From: Calamus simplicifolius
Taxonomy: Eukaryota; Streptophyta; Magnoliopsida; Arecales; Arecaceae
NCBI GenBank assembly: GCA_900491605.1
Contig: UESW01004240.1
Span: forward strand, 166,349 to 230,348
Length of the DNA: 64,000 bases
Direction: 5' to 3'
The notes under the pieces: generated by a model
Databases searched by the model: none
Told to the model about the DNA's origin: nothing
The model's input: only the letters and a program-made list of their open reading frames with translations
Shown here: positions 48,432 through 57,518 of the stretch, in pieces
Layout: every line of letters begins with the position of its first letter
Position numbering within the stretch: the stretch's first letter is position 1
Program-made: the position numbers and the translations under genes

Positions 48432-49662
48432 GAAAATACAGAGTAGATGCTCTACTAATGTCATTCTGTTCTGGTCAGATTGTGGCTGTTAAACAATTAG
48501 ACAGGAATGGCTTGCAAGGCAACAAAGAATTTACAGTTGAAGTGTTAATGCTCAGTCTCCTTCATCATCAAAATCTGGTCAAACTCATTGGATATTGTGC
48601 AGATGGTGAACAAAGACTTTTGGTTTATGAGTATCTGCCTTTGGGTTCTTTAGACGACCATTTACTTGGTATGGTTCTTAGATTCATTTAGCCATTATGC
48701 TTGGTAATTAGCTTGCAATGCATTTGTCAACCATGTGCCTCACTAAAAGAATTTGTTTCTTTTGAAGTCCATCTTATGCATTAGCATGTAAAGTTGACCT
48801 AATTTTATGGCTTGAGCATTTAAACTTCTTTTTAACTTATTATTTAATTTTGAGATGCATGACTTTATTTTCACAGACTTATCACCCAATCAGAAACCTT
48901 GTTTCTTTAAGTTGGTATAGTAGAATGAAAATTGCTTTTGGTGCTGCTCAAGGCCTGGAGTATTTGCATGATAAAGCCAACCCACCTGGCCACCTGTAAT
49001 ATACCGTGATCTCAAATCATCCAATATTCTACTTGATGAAAATTTTATTCCAAAGCTTTCTGATGGTGATGGGCACATATGGCTATTGTGCACCTGAATA
49101 TGTAAGAATGGGCCATCTCACTTTGAAGTCGGATGTATACAGTTTTGGAGTCGTTCTGCTTGAGCTAATCACAGGGAGAAGAGTCATAGACACAGGTAAG
49201 CCTACACAGTACGAACAGAATCTAGTTGCTTGGGTATGGAATTGGGACCTCTTTAATAAACTCTGATCACCATCTCTATAATTGGCACCGTCTCATCCAG
49301 CTCTATTTCTTTCTGTAATCCCTCATATTTCATGTCGACAGGCAATGCCCATGGTCAGAGACCAGAAGAGGTTTCAAGAGCTAGTTGACCCACATCTTCA
49401 AGATGACTACCCACTGAAAGCTCTAAACCAAGCAGTTGCTGTTGCAGCAATGTGTCTTCAAGAAGAGGCCTCAGTTCGTCCTTTGATTGCTGATGTGGTT
49501 ATGGCCTTGAGCTTCCTTGCAACTGTCCCGACCACTCTTGAAATGAGCCCCCCTCCCATTCTTAAGTCCCCATAAATAGAAGAGGGGTCTGAATATGATG
49601 AGTCATCATCAAATGACGACAGTTCTGTATCATCGTTAGGATGCGGTGGCGGAGGCTACTGA
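48432..49662 (+). pseudogene. Receptor-like cytoplasmic kinase (RLCK VII / PBL-like) pseudogene
   Basis: Three exon-like blocks keep GT-AG introns, so it is a decayed gene and not a retrocopy. 48.47-48668 reads QIVAVKQLDRNGLQGNKEF, LHHQNLVKLIGYCADG and LLVYEYLPLGSLDDHLL. 48877-49233 reads MKIAFGAAQGLEYLHDKANPP, RDLKSSNILLDENF, TYGYCAPEYVRMGHLTLKSD and VVLLELITGRRVID. 49342-49662 reads RFQELVDPHLQDDYPLKALN, EEASVRPLIADVVMALSFL and a Ser/Asp-rich tail. Damage: no glycine loop or N-terminal exons, a frameshift after NQKP, an 8-bp tandem duplication at about 48983-48997, loss of DFG and the activation segment between KLSD and MGTYGYC (about 49063), and an in-frame TAA at 49573. PBL kinases act in immune and growth signalling; this copy cannot. 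Confidence 0.9.
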
Positions 49663-49887
49663 ATGGGGCTCTTCAAATTCAAGGCTCCCATAGGCCCTGA
49701 ATACATTGACCATGCCGTTCCTGAGCTGCATTCATAGCTCATGTCTACCCAAAAGTTTCTTTTGCTTTCAGTGTGTGACCATTATGGTTGGGTTGAGATT
49801 AGCAACATATTGAGTGGCATTTCAGGCCATGTATCGGAAATGTAGAATTTCTTTTTGCATCCTGTCAATATGCTGTGCCACAAATGC

Positions 49888-49895
49888 ACATCTTT
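49888..49895. repeat. Left 8-bp target duplication of the hAT element
   Basis: ACATCTTT here and CCATCTTT at 56259-56266 match at 7 of 8 positions; 8 bp is the hAT target-duplication length. Confidence 0.85.
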
Positions 49896-50095
49896 TAGGG
49901 CTGAAAATGGATCGGATAAACTCCGACCATATCAGTATCTGTATTTAAATTATATTAAATTTGGATATTTATTTTATAGTTTAATCGGATTCGGATACGA
50001 ATTCGGATATCTAATCCAAAGGGTAATCGGATACGGATATGGATATGAATTTATATATTTTTAAATACGGATACGGATATCCGTTTTATTATGCC
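49896..50095. repeat. Left terminal and subterminal region of the hAT element
   Basis: After the terminal repeat come words such as CGGATTCGGATACG, GGATACGGATATGGATATG and ATACGGATACGGATATCC. They are the inverse of the array at the right end and probably served as transposase-binding motifs. Confidence 0.75.
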
Positions 50096-50139
50096 AGGAT
50101 GGTTAATATTTTGATTTTCGATTTTCGAAACAAAGCCCG

Positions 50140-50640
50140 CCAGCCCGGGTGCCGGGCCGGCCCGGGCGACAACTGTTTTTTAAGTAAAATAAAATAAAAT
50201 AAAAAATGCCCGTAAGGCATGGTTCATCGACACGTCGGTACGGTTGGCAGCGAAGGCATGGTTCTGGTTCATCACAGCCCGCTCCCTACTTCACTTCTTC
50301 GGTTCTTTCTTCGTCTTCTACTCCACAGTCCACATCCAGACTTCTTGGGAGCGATCCGCGGAGGCAGCAGTGAAGGAGACGGAGGCAGCGAAGGAGACGG
50401 ACCAGACGGTGCCACGCGACGGTCGAGGAGGAGGTGTCACGAAGCGTCTGCGTTTCCTTTCCCTAATCTTCGCCGCATCAGCCAACAGGTGAGCTTCCTT
50501 GATCCTTCCCAATTCCAGAGAGAGAGAGAGAGAGAGGAAGGGAGGGAGAGAGACTCAGAGGGAGAGAGTGGCGAAGGAATCGAACGAGAGAGAGAGAGAA
50601 TGAGGCGGAACGGGCCGAACGGCTGCATCTGCAACAGTCG
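50140..50640 (+). other. GC-rich segment in hAT, possible 5'UTR exon or captured DNA
   Basis: GC content rises sharply from about 50140. The stretch ends its first part at GCCAACAG|GTGAGC (50487), a strong donor, so it could be a non-coding first exon of the transposase gene. The + frame from 50244 (KAWFWFITARSLLHFF) is not a family I recognise. Two GA tracts follow (50517-50534, 50585-50600). Confidence 0.35.
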
Positions 50641-50981
50641 GTCTTGATCTTGGTTCGGGCCCGGCAGCATGCTCGCCGCCTCGCCGGGCTTGAACGATGG
50701 TTGGTGACCTCCACCGGCGCCAGGTGTGCGTTCGATGGAGGTCCAGCCGGCCATGGTGGCCGGCCGTGCCGCCGACACTGTAACAGGCCGCAGCAAGGAG
50801 AAAGAGAGAAAGAGAGAAAAAAGAGAGATAGAGAGTGGGGGGGGGGAGTTCGGCCGCGGCGGCGGCCGGCTCCTGGTCGGTCAACGCTGGCTGGGCCACC
50901 CCAGTGTGTGGCCGGTGGTGGCCCTGGCCGCCGGCTCGATTGTTCCCCTGTTTCGAGTGAAACAGGGGAGCAACAGCCAAC

Positions 50982-51180
50982 AGGTGTTGTTAATGTCGTC
51001 GTCGGTAAGGCCAAAGTGGGCGAGGGAGGCGGCGTCGACGTAGGCCTTGAACCTGTGGATTGGGGGCGGACTACGACCCAGAAGGAGAAGATGAAGAAAC
51101 CCACAAATATGATGAGTTGGAAGAGTCTTTTACAGAGGCAGCACGAGCCACAGCATGAACTTTCTCTGCTACTGGAAACT
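50982..51180 (-). pseudogene. NHL/LEA2-like (NDR1/HIN1-like) gene fragment captured in hAT
   Basis: On the - strand, RESSCCGSCCLCKRLFQ is a Cys/basic cytosolic stretch. It is followed by a membrane anchor LIIFVGFFIFSFWVVV, RPQ and, after a frameshift, HRFKAYVDAASLAHFGLTDD. This order is the N-terminal layout of NHL proteins, whose LEA2 domain would come next, but the similarity stops at about 50985. It lies between the hAT left end and the transposase and is not part of a hAT coding gene. It is a broken host fragment. Confidence 0.65.
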
Positions 51181-51270
51181 ATTAATTTGGTGGGGTGGGT
51201 TTCCTCCTCCTTCTTCTTCTTCTTCGAGAGAGGATGTTGGGATCGATTAATGGGAGGGGGAGGGAGCTAG

Positions 51271-52323
51271 TGGGTTGTCTATAGATAGAGATGTCCAGGG
51301 AAAGGGGCCGGAGGGTGAGGAGGTTAGGAGCTTCGAATCAAATTCGAGGCTGTCGTCGAAATGGCCCAAAATATATTGAATTTGAACTCAATTTGTTGTT
51401 GATTTTGGATACAGATACAGCATGGATCTGGAGTTCAACCCATTTGCAGTTTTGATTATTGCAATTCAGACATGAACTTGATATATTGTTTGTGGATTAT
51501 TCATATTTTAAATCTAAAAGAATCAAAAAAAAAATCACAAGTATCTATGCAAGTAGAAACAAGTTCGATCCCCTCATTCTCTTTTCTGCCCTTCATCTAA
51601 TCCCTGTCTCGGCCTTTTACCATTACCCTTAGCAACCCTTTGGACTGAAACCTCATTTGATTGAATGGGAGGGGCCCCTTGGTTGCTACCAGCACTGCCT
51701 ACCCTCTCTTGTTCCATAAAAAGGAGGTGGACAATTGCTCGCAAGGGTAGGCGGTCGTTTGCTATTGCATGTGAGTGTGCTGCAGGGGACAGCTTTTGAT
51801 AGTTGATCATCTGGCAGAGTCCCTTCCTCTCTCCCTTGCTCAAGTTTGGGTGCTCCTAGGAAGATCAATGCAGAGTTAAAGCACACTAAACACTACATCC
51901 AAATTCCAAATGCTTAGAATGTGAGTAAATGGAGCAATTTAAGTACTCAAATGTCATATTCAACTCCTACTTTTAAACAGTGACTGGCTGAAAATACTAC
52001 TAGTGTCATCTTTAGAAGTTGGACGGTAAGGTGTAGACTTTTGTCATTTTGTTTTATTTTTAAATGTATTGTCTTCTTAATGTTTTGGTTCCCTCATGCC
52101 AAATATCTAGATTTTAGATTAACCTTTTGCAAGTCATATGGAAAGCCAAAGAATTGACTCTTTATTATTGCCGACTTATCTTGTATATGGCTATGCCTTG
52201 CAGCAAACATGTCTGCTGGTTGTAGTTATGCCTTGCAGCAATCTTGTATATGGTTATGCAATTGTTAATTTCCTCGGTGTGATCATGGATTTTCTTATTA
52301 TATATTTTATTTTTTTATTTTGA
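51271..52323 (+). other. hAT leader region upstream of the transposase ORF
   Basis: AT-rich sequence with no supported gene; the - strand frames at 51.6-51.9 kb are weak. It probably includes an intron ending near 52328 (TTTTGAATGCAG). Confidence 0.4.
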
Positions 52324-52338
52324 ATGCAGTTGTTATAT

Positions 52339-54341
52339 ATCATGTCTTCTAGTGGAACTATTGAAGATGCAAATAGCAAATCAATTGAGCCTACAAATCA
52401 AACAGAGAGGAAAAGACAAAAGAAAAGGCTAACATCTAAAATTTGGGATGATTTTACAAAGTATGAATTAGAAAAGGAAGTTGATGGAAAAATTTTTAAA
52501 ATAGAAGAAGCAAGGTGTAATCACTGCAAAAGAATATTTAATGGAGCTAGTAGGTTGGGGACAACATATTTGAAAAATCATCTTGATAAGTACCATTCAT
52601 TTTTTAAGAATACTAATGTCAAAGGCCAACTAATGTTACAAACATCATTGCAAAAAGAGGATGGCACTTGTTCTTTGAGTACCTATACATATGATGGAGA
52701 TGTTAGTCGTAAGAAGCTTATACGGATGTTTGTTATGCATGAATACCCATTTGCTATGGTTGAGCATGAAGGATTTATTGATTTTTTTAAGTCTTTAAGA
52801 CCATCTTTTGAATTAAAGAGTCGCATAACCTTTATAAAAGAGATTATGGAAACATATTTAGAGGAAAAGAAAAAAGTTTATGATATGTTTGGTCTACTTT
52901 CATGTCGGATAAGTGCAACTATGGATTTGTGGACTTCTAGACAAAATAAGTCTTATTTATGTGTGACAGCACATTTCATTGATGATGATTGGAATTTGAA
53001 AAAGAAATAATTAATTTTATGCATATGGGAGGAAGACATACTGGAGTTAATTTGTGTAATACATTTATCAAAAATATGATTGATTGGAACATTGATCATA
53101 AGTTATTTGTATTAACATTGGATAATGATCGTGCCAATGATGTGTGTGTCAAAAATCGTGGATAGGCTTCAAGGAGCACTTGTATGTAATGGCCAGTTCT
53201 TTCATGTGAGATGTGCTGCACATATAATTAATTTAGTTGTGCAGGATGGACTAAAAAAAATTAATATGGCAATTGAAAATATCAGAGAAATGGTGAAGAT
53301 TGTTTGAAGCTCTCCACTACAGTTAGAGGAGTTTGAAAAGAGGGCTAAAGAATGTAATTTGAATACACGTAGAGGTTTGTCAATTGATGTCCCAACACGG
53401 TGGAACTTTACGTACATGATGCTAAAGGATGCTTGTTATTATAAAGAGGCTTTTAAAAGATTGCAGTGTCTTGATCCATACAAATATGATATGTGCCCAA
53501 CAAATGATAATTGGATAGAGGTAAAAACATTTTGTCAAGCTTTGAAAAACTTCTATAACATCACCAAGCTCCTTTCAGGCACATTATATCCAACTGCAAA
53601 TCTCTTTTTTCAAGAATTTTGTGAAATTCAATTGCAAATTATTGAATGGTGCACAAATCCTAAGGATCAACTTTTTCTCTTTATGGCATTATCAATGAAG
53701 GAGAAGTTTGACAAATATTGGCAACAATCTAATCTCATGCTAGCAGTGGGTTCATTCTTAGATCCTCGTTACAAAATGAAGATGGTAGAATTTTATTACT
53801 CACAGATTTACTCTTTAAATGGAGAAAAAGAGGTCAGTGATGTTCAAAATATTATTCGAAACCTTTATAGTGAGTATGAAAAAAAATTTCCTTCATTTTC
53901 TATTCCAATTACTCATGATATTGGTTCATCGAGAGATAGCGGATATATTTCTGATGAGTTTGATGAGATGGAAGGAAGAAAAAAAAGTTTGCACAATTTA
54001 TGAAGAAGAATGCACAATAACAACAAATTAGAACATATTTGGATATATATATGGAGGAATCTATTTGGCCATGGGTTGAAGGTGATGCTTTTGATATTTT
54101 AGGCTGGTGGAAATCTAATGGTCCAAAATATCCTATCTTATCTTGGATTGCAAGAGATATTTTGGCAATTCCAGTATCTACTGTAGCTTCAGAATCAGCA
54201 TTTAGTACAGGTGGACGAGTGATAGATGCATTTCGAAGTTCATTAGATCATGATATTGTTGAAGCTGTGATTTGTCTTCAAGATTGGCTGAGATCTGAGA
54301 AAAAAGATAACGTATTGCATTTTATACAATATTTTTATTAG
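52339..54341 (+). pseudogene. hAT transposase, frameshifted
   Basis: ATG at 52339 (MSSSGTIEDANSKS). A BED zinc finger lies at about residues 30-90 (KIWDDFTKYELEK, CNHCKRIF, TYLKNHLDKYH), then KKLIRMFVMHEYPFAMVEH and SATMDLWTSRQNKSYLCVTA. The catalytic region continues in shifted frames: LFVLTLDNDRAND, DRLQGALVCNGQFFHVRCAA, HIINLVVQDGL, VPTRWNFTYMML and VGSFLDPRYKM. The C-terminal hATC dimerisation domain is at 54039-54330: WWKSNGPKYPILSWIARDIL, PVSTVASESAFSTGGRVIDA and RSSLDHDIVEAVICLQDWL. Frameshifts are visible at about 53005, 53145 and 53305, and a stop interrupts the link to hATC near 54003. It lies fully within matched hAT ends. Confidence 0.92.
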
Positions 54342-54949
54342 ATTTAACTTATTTATAATATTTTATTATTTTTTAAAATTTCGTTTCAGGTCATATTCCT
54401 TCTATTGTTCATGATCTCAATTCTCCTGCTATGTTGGATAAGGTAAATGCAAATGATGTGTAGTTTTTAAAAAATAAGTTATTATTTTTATTTATATATA
54501 TTGAACTTTTGTACTAATAATATTCTTAACATGTTTTATTTCAGGATGATTAGAGCATTGAAGATTATCATATGATGTTATTCAATTATTTGTGAACTTT
54601 TTACTTAATAGTTTATGAAATACTTCTTATGACATTTGAGTTTATGAAATGCATTTAAGATTTATCGTCAACAAATCCTATTAGATATTTTCATGTTATG
54701 ACTTAATGCTTTCAGCTATATAATATGAATCATATGATGCAAATACTATATGGCATATGCAGGTTGCCAATGTTGCCATGTATCGGGGGCAATCGATACC
54801 GACCTCAACCTCCCAATTTTTCCTTGTTTATTTCATTCCAAATATTTTGTGCTTGTGTGGGCTGTGATAATATTTTGAGCCTATTCAATTTAATTTGGCA
54901 ATGATGATAGGGACTTCCAATTTGTTTTGACGCTCAATGTGTGGGCTAT

Positions 54950-55083
54950 GAAATCATGACTTGGAGGGCATTTCTAAATGCAACCGTTGTGATTTGTGAA
55001 GCATATGTTTGACACTGAAATCATGACTTGGAGGGCATTTCTAAATGCAACCATTGTGATTTGTGAAGCATATGTTTGACACT
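54950..55083. repeat. 67-bp tandem duplication
   Basis: Two adjacent copies (54950-55016, 55017-55083) starting GAAATCATGACTTGG and ending GTTTGACACT differ at about one base (CAACCGTTG/CAACCATTG), so the duplication is recent. Confidence 0.95.
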
Positions 55084-55257
55084 CTATCTGAGCCAAGGGC
55101 CATGATGTTAGGCAGATTCATAGCATTTCCTGACTCGGATGCATGCAAATTGTAACCATCAGGAAATAACAGCTGATAATGTCTTTCTGAGCCAACTCAA
55201 ACTATATCCCTATATCTGATAAGTTACTAGCGTCCTGGAGGATATTTATTCATTTCC

Positions 55258-55335
55258 TTGATCAGGTCTGTGATATATTTTCAAAAATCATATGTCTTTG
55301 ATCAGGTCTGTGATATATTTTCAAAAATCATACTT
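55258..55335. repeat. 40-bp tandem duplication
   Basis: TGATCAGGTCTGTGATATAT through TTTCAAAAATCATA occurs twice with a 40-base period and nearly no change. Confidence 0.93.
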
Positions 55336-55445
55336 CGTGGATGCTTGGCAAATTACTTATTTTAAGCCTAGCCCCTTGATATGATCATTTATATATTATA
55401 AAACTTGACCTTTGTCCTATGTTTTTGTTCCTTTGTGTTCTTCAG

Positions 55446-55538
55446 GTTGGTAATTGTTTGGGCACTTTGATCAAAACATTCAAGGCTTCTTTCCTGCCAT
55501 TCTTTGGTGAACTTGCTATGTACATAACACCAATGTTG
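55446..55538 (+). pseudogene. Captured importin-5-like exon inside the hAT element
   Basis: A 93-base open exon flanked by TTCTTCAG and GTAAGTCC encodes VGNCLGTLIKTFKASF and LPFFGELAMYITPML. It corresponds to the importin-5 (karyopherin beta-3 type) block VGDxLGTLIKTFKASFLPFF-DEL. No neighbouring importin exons are seen, and it lies within the hAT ends, so it is a single captured exon with its splice sites. Importin-5 proteins carry cargo through nuclear pores; this piece alone has no such role. Confidence 0.82.
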
Positions 55539-55929
55539 GTAAGTCCTAAGAAACATGCTACTTGTATTTCTTAGTAGTACTCAAGAAAATATGCTTGACA
55601 TTTTGCTTTTCCTGTTGTATTTATACATTTTTTTGTATTAGTGAACTGCAAATTCTTATATATGTCTACATTTCCGTGAAAATTCTTGTCTCAATGCTTA
55701 ATGATTTCCATCTCAAATATTTAGGTCATGTTACACTGTTGCTTAGTTGGATTTGTTGTGGATTTTAACTTTTTCAAGTTTCTTAAGAGAACATTTATGT
55801 AGCCATATTCTTATTGCCTATATTTTGTTCTTGTGGTAGACAGTAGGAGTTTAGTGGCTTCTTTAGTATTCCTCTATTTATTAACTCTTTCACATCTATT
55901 CATCATAATACCATCATGAGATCATAGAA

Positions 55930-56250
55930 ATTTTTATCTTCATATCCGTATCCGTATATAACAAATATGGATATGCTTGATATCCGATTCGTATCCGTAT
56001 CCATATATAATAAATATGGATATGCTGGATATTCGATTCGTATCCGTATCCGTATATAATAAATATGGATATGCTGGATATCCGATTCGTATCCGTATCC
56101 GTATATAATAAATATGGATATACTTGATATCCGATTCGTATCCATATCCGTTTAGAATAAATATGGATATGAATTTTAATATCCGTTTAGTATTCGTATC
56201 CGTTAAAAATATGGATACAAATACGGATATACTACTATCCGATCCGTTTT
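55930..56250. repeat. 49-bp tandem repeat in the right subterminal region of hAT
   Basis: About five copies of a unit with GATATCCGATTCGTATCCGT, then TATATAATAAATATGGATAT (period 49 between about 55980 and 56130), more diverged at the outer edges. The ATCCGTATCC motifs are the inverse of those at the left end. Confidence 0.88.
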
Positions 56251-56258
56251 CAGTCCTG

Positions 56259-56266
56259 CCATCTTT
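56259..56266. repeat. Right 8-bp target duplication of the hAT element
   Basis: CCATCTTT, 7/8 identical to 49888-49895. Confidence 0.85.
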
Positions 56267-57518
56267 TTTGAACCATGAGAACATTTGACATGCGCATTGT
56301 GATCGGTAACCAAGAGGTTTATTATATTGATTCAAGTTGTGAACCCTGTTTTATTTTTCAACGCAGCGCCACCCGGGTGCAAAACGAGGCGGTACGTCGG
56401 CTTTCCCCGGTCCCAGAGGGGCATGCCATCGAACCTGAACCAACACACGAAAGCCGATTTGGCTCCCGTATTAGGGAAGGACCTCCGACAATCCTCTTCC
56501 CTTGCCCTCTCCGCCCTTCTCCCCTATCAATGCTAAGTGGAGAGGCATCGATGCCGATGGAGGAGGAGCATCGGCCGGACCGAGCTTTCTCTTTCCCTTT
56601 CTCCTCTTCTTTCTCTCTCATACTCACTGATGGTGAAGAGGATTTACGTGGTCGGTGGCAAAGTGAAGAGGCGATGGCCGAAGGCGAAGAGGTGATGATG
56701 ATACCATTGACAGCCTCCTCTTTGGCGGTGAAAGGAGGGAAGAAGGATTGATGGGCAAGAGGAAGAATAGTGGAGCGGGGTTATGAAAATCAAGATATTT
56801 TTTATATTTTTAATTATTAAATAATAAATTAACAATTAGTTATGAATTTAAAATTTATATTTGCTAATTATATACCATATACTGCTATATATAGGATAAA
56901 ATAAATGGTCTCTCATATTTAATGATAAGAATTAAATGATACAAAATAAAAAAGTTTAAAATTATTTTTAAATTTTTAATAAGATTAAAAACGTGACGCA
57001 ACCAAGTAAAAATTAATTATGAAGTTTAGCATAATTTTAATTATAGTCAAACCATTATAATACAAAGCCGTTACAAACCATCATTGGGAGCAAACTTTCC
57101 ATCGAGGAGTTCCCATTCCCGACGCGGTACTCCAGGGCATTGTCTGGTTCCAGCCATTTCTTTCCATCCCAGGCACTTCAAATCCAAGTACTATAAAGAA
57201 AAAGAAAAAAGAAAATAGAATTCCGCCACCTGAACCCTAAATTATATGCAGATCCGTCCACCCTTAACGGCGCTCGTGAAGCGTGGGGCGTCCGTTAGTG
57301 TCCAGTCTCACGATTCCGATCTCTCTCTCTCCCCTACCACCGTCCACCGAAAAAAAAAAAAAGAAAGCCATAAAAAATATTACTGAATCCCAGCGCTCGC
57401 TCCCCGTCTCGCCAACGGAGTCCGTCCGCACCCGCAGAACAAATTCCCTTTGCTCAGTCCTCTCCGACAGAGAGAAGGGCGAACGCTAGGGTTTTGCCCC
57501 AACCCTAGGTCTCGATCC
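56267..57518. other. Intergenic and promoter region upstream of the NERD-like gene
   Basis: 56.34-56.75 kb is GC-rich with an open + frame (56275-56751) that I do not recognise. 56.76-57.08 kb is AT-rich. From about 57.28 kb CT-rich and leader-like sequence (GCTAGGGTTTTGCCCC at 57485-57500) precedes the NERD-like ATG, so this is the likely 5'UTR. Confidence 0.5.

Larger units (their letters stand above)
54342..55445 (+). other. hAT region downstream of the transposase, with local duplications
   Basis: Non-coding sequence that includes a 67-bp and a 40-bp tandem duplication. It leads into the captured exon at 55446. Confidence 0.5.
49896..56258 (+). mobile_element. hAT transposon with captured gene fragments
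   Basis: The left end TAGGGCTGAAAATGGATCGG and the reverse complement of the right end CAGGACTGAAAACGGATCGG match at about 20 of the first 23 bases, with 8-bp flanks matching 7/8. Inside are a degenerate transposase with a BED finger and hATC dimerisation domain, subterminal GGATACGGATAT arrays, an NHL/LEA2-like fragment on the - strand and an importin-5-like exon on the + strand. Frameshifts in the transposase make it non-autonomous. The ends are still well matched, so it might be mobilised by a relative; that is inference. Confidence 0.92.

Noticed and set aside
50219..51270. Several long frames on both strands in the GC-rich part of the hAT element
   Set aside because: Mostly composition-driven and interrupted by GA tracts. 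Only the short NHL-like stretch has family-like order, and it is called separately as a fragment.
56275..56751. 158-codon + strand frame next to the hAT element
   Set aside because: GC-rich composition, no recognised domain, and unconvincing codon pattern; other frames are open too.
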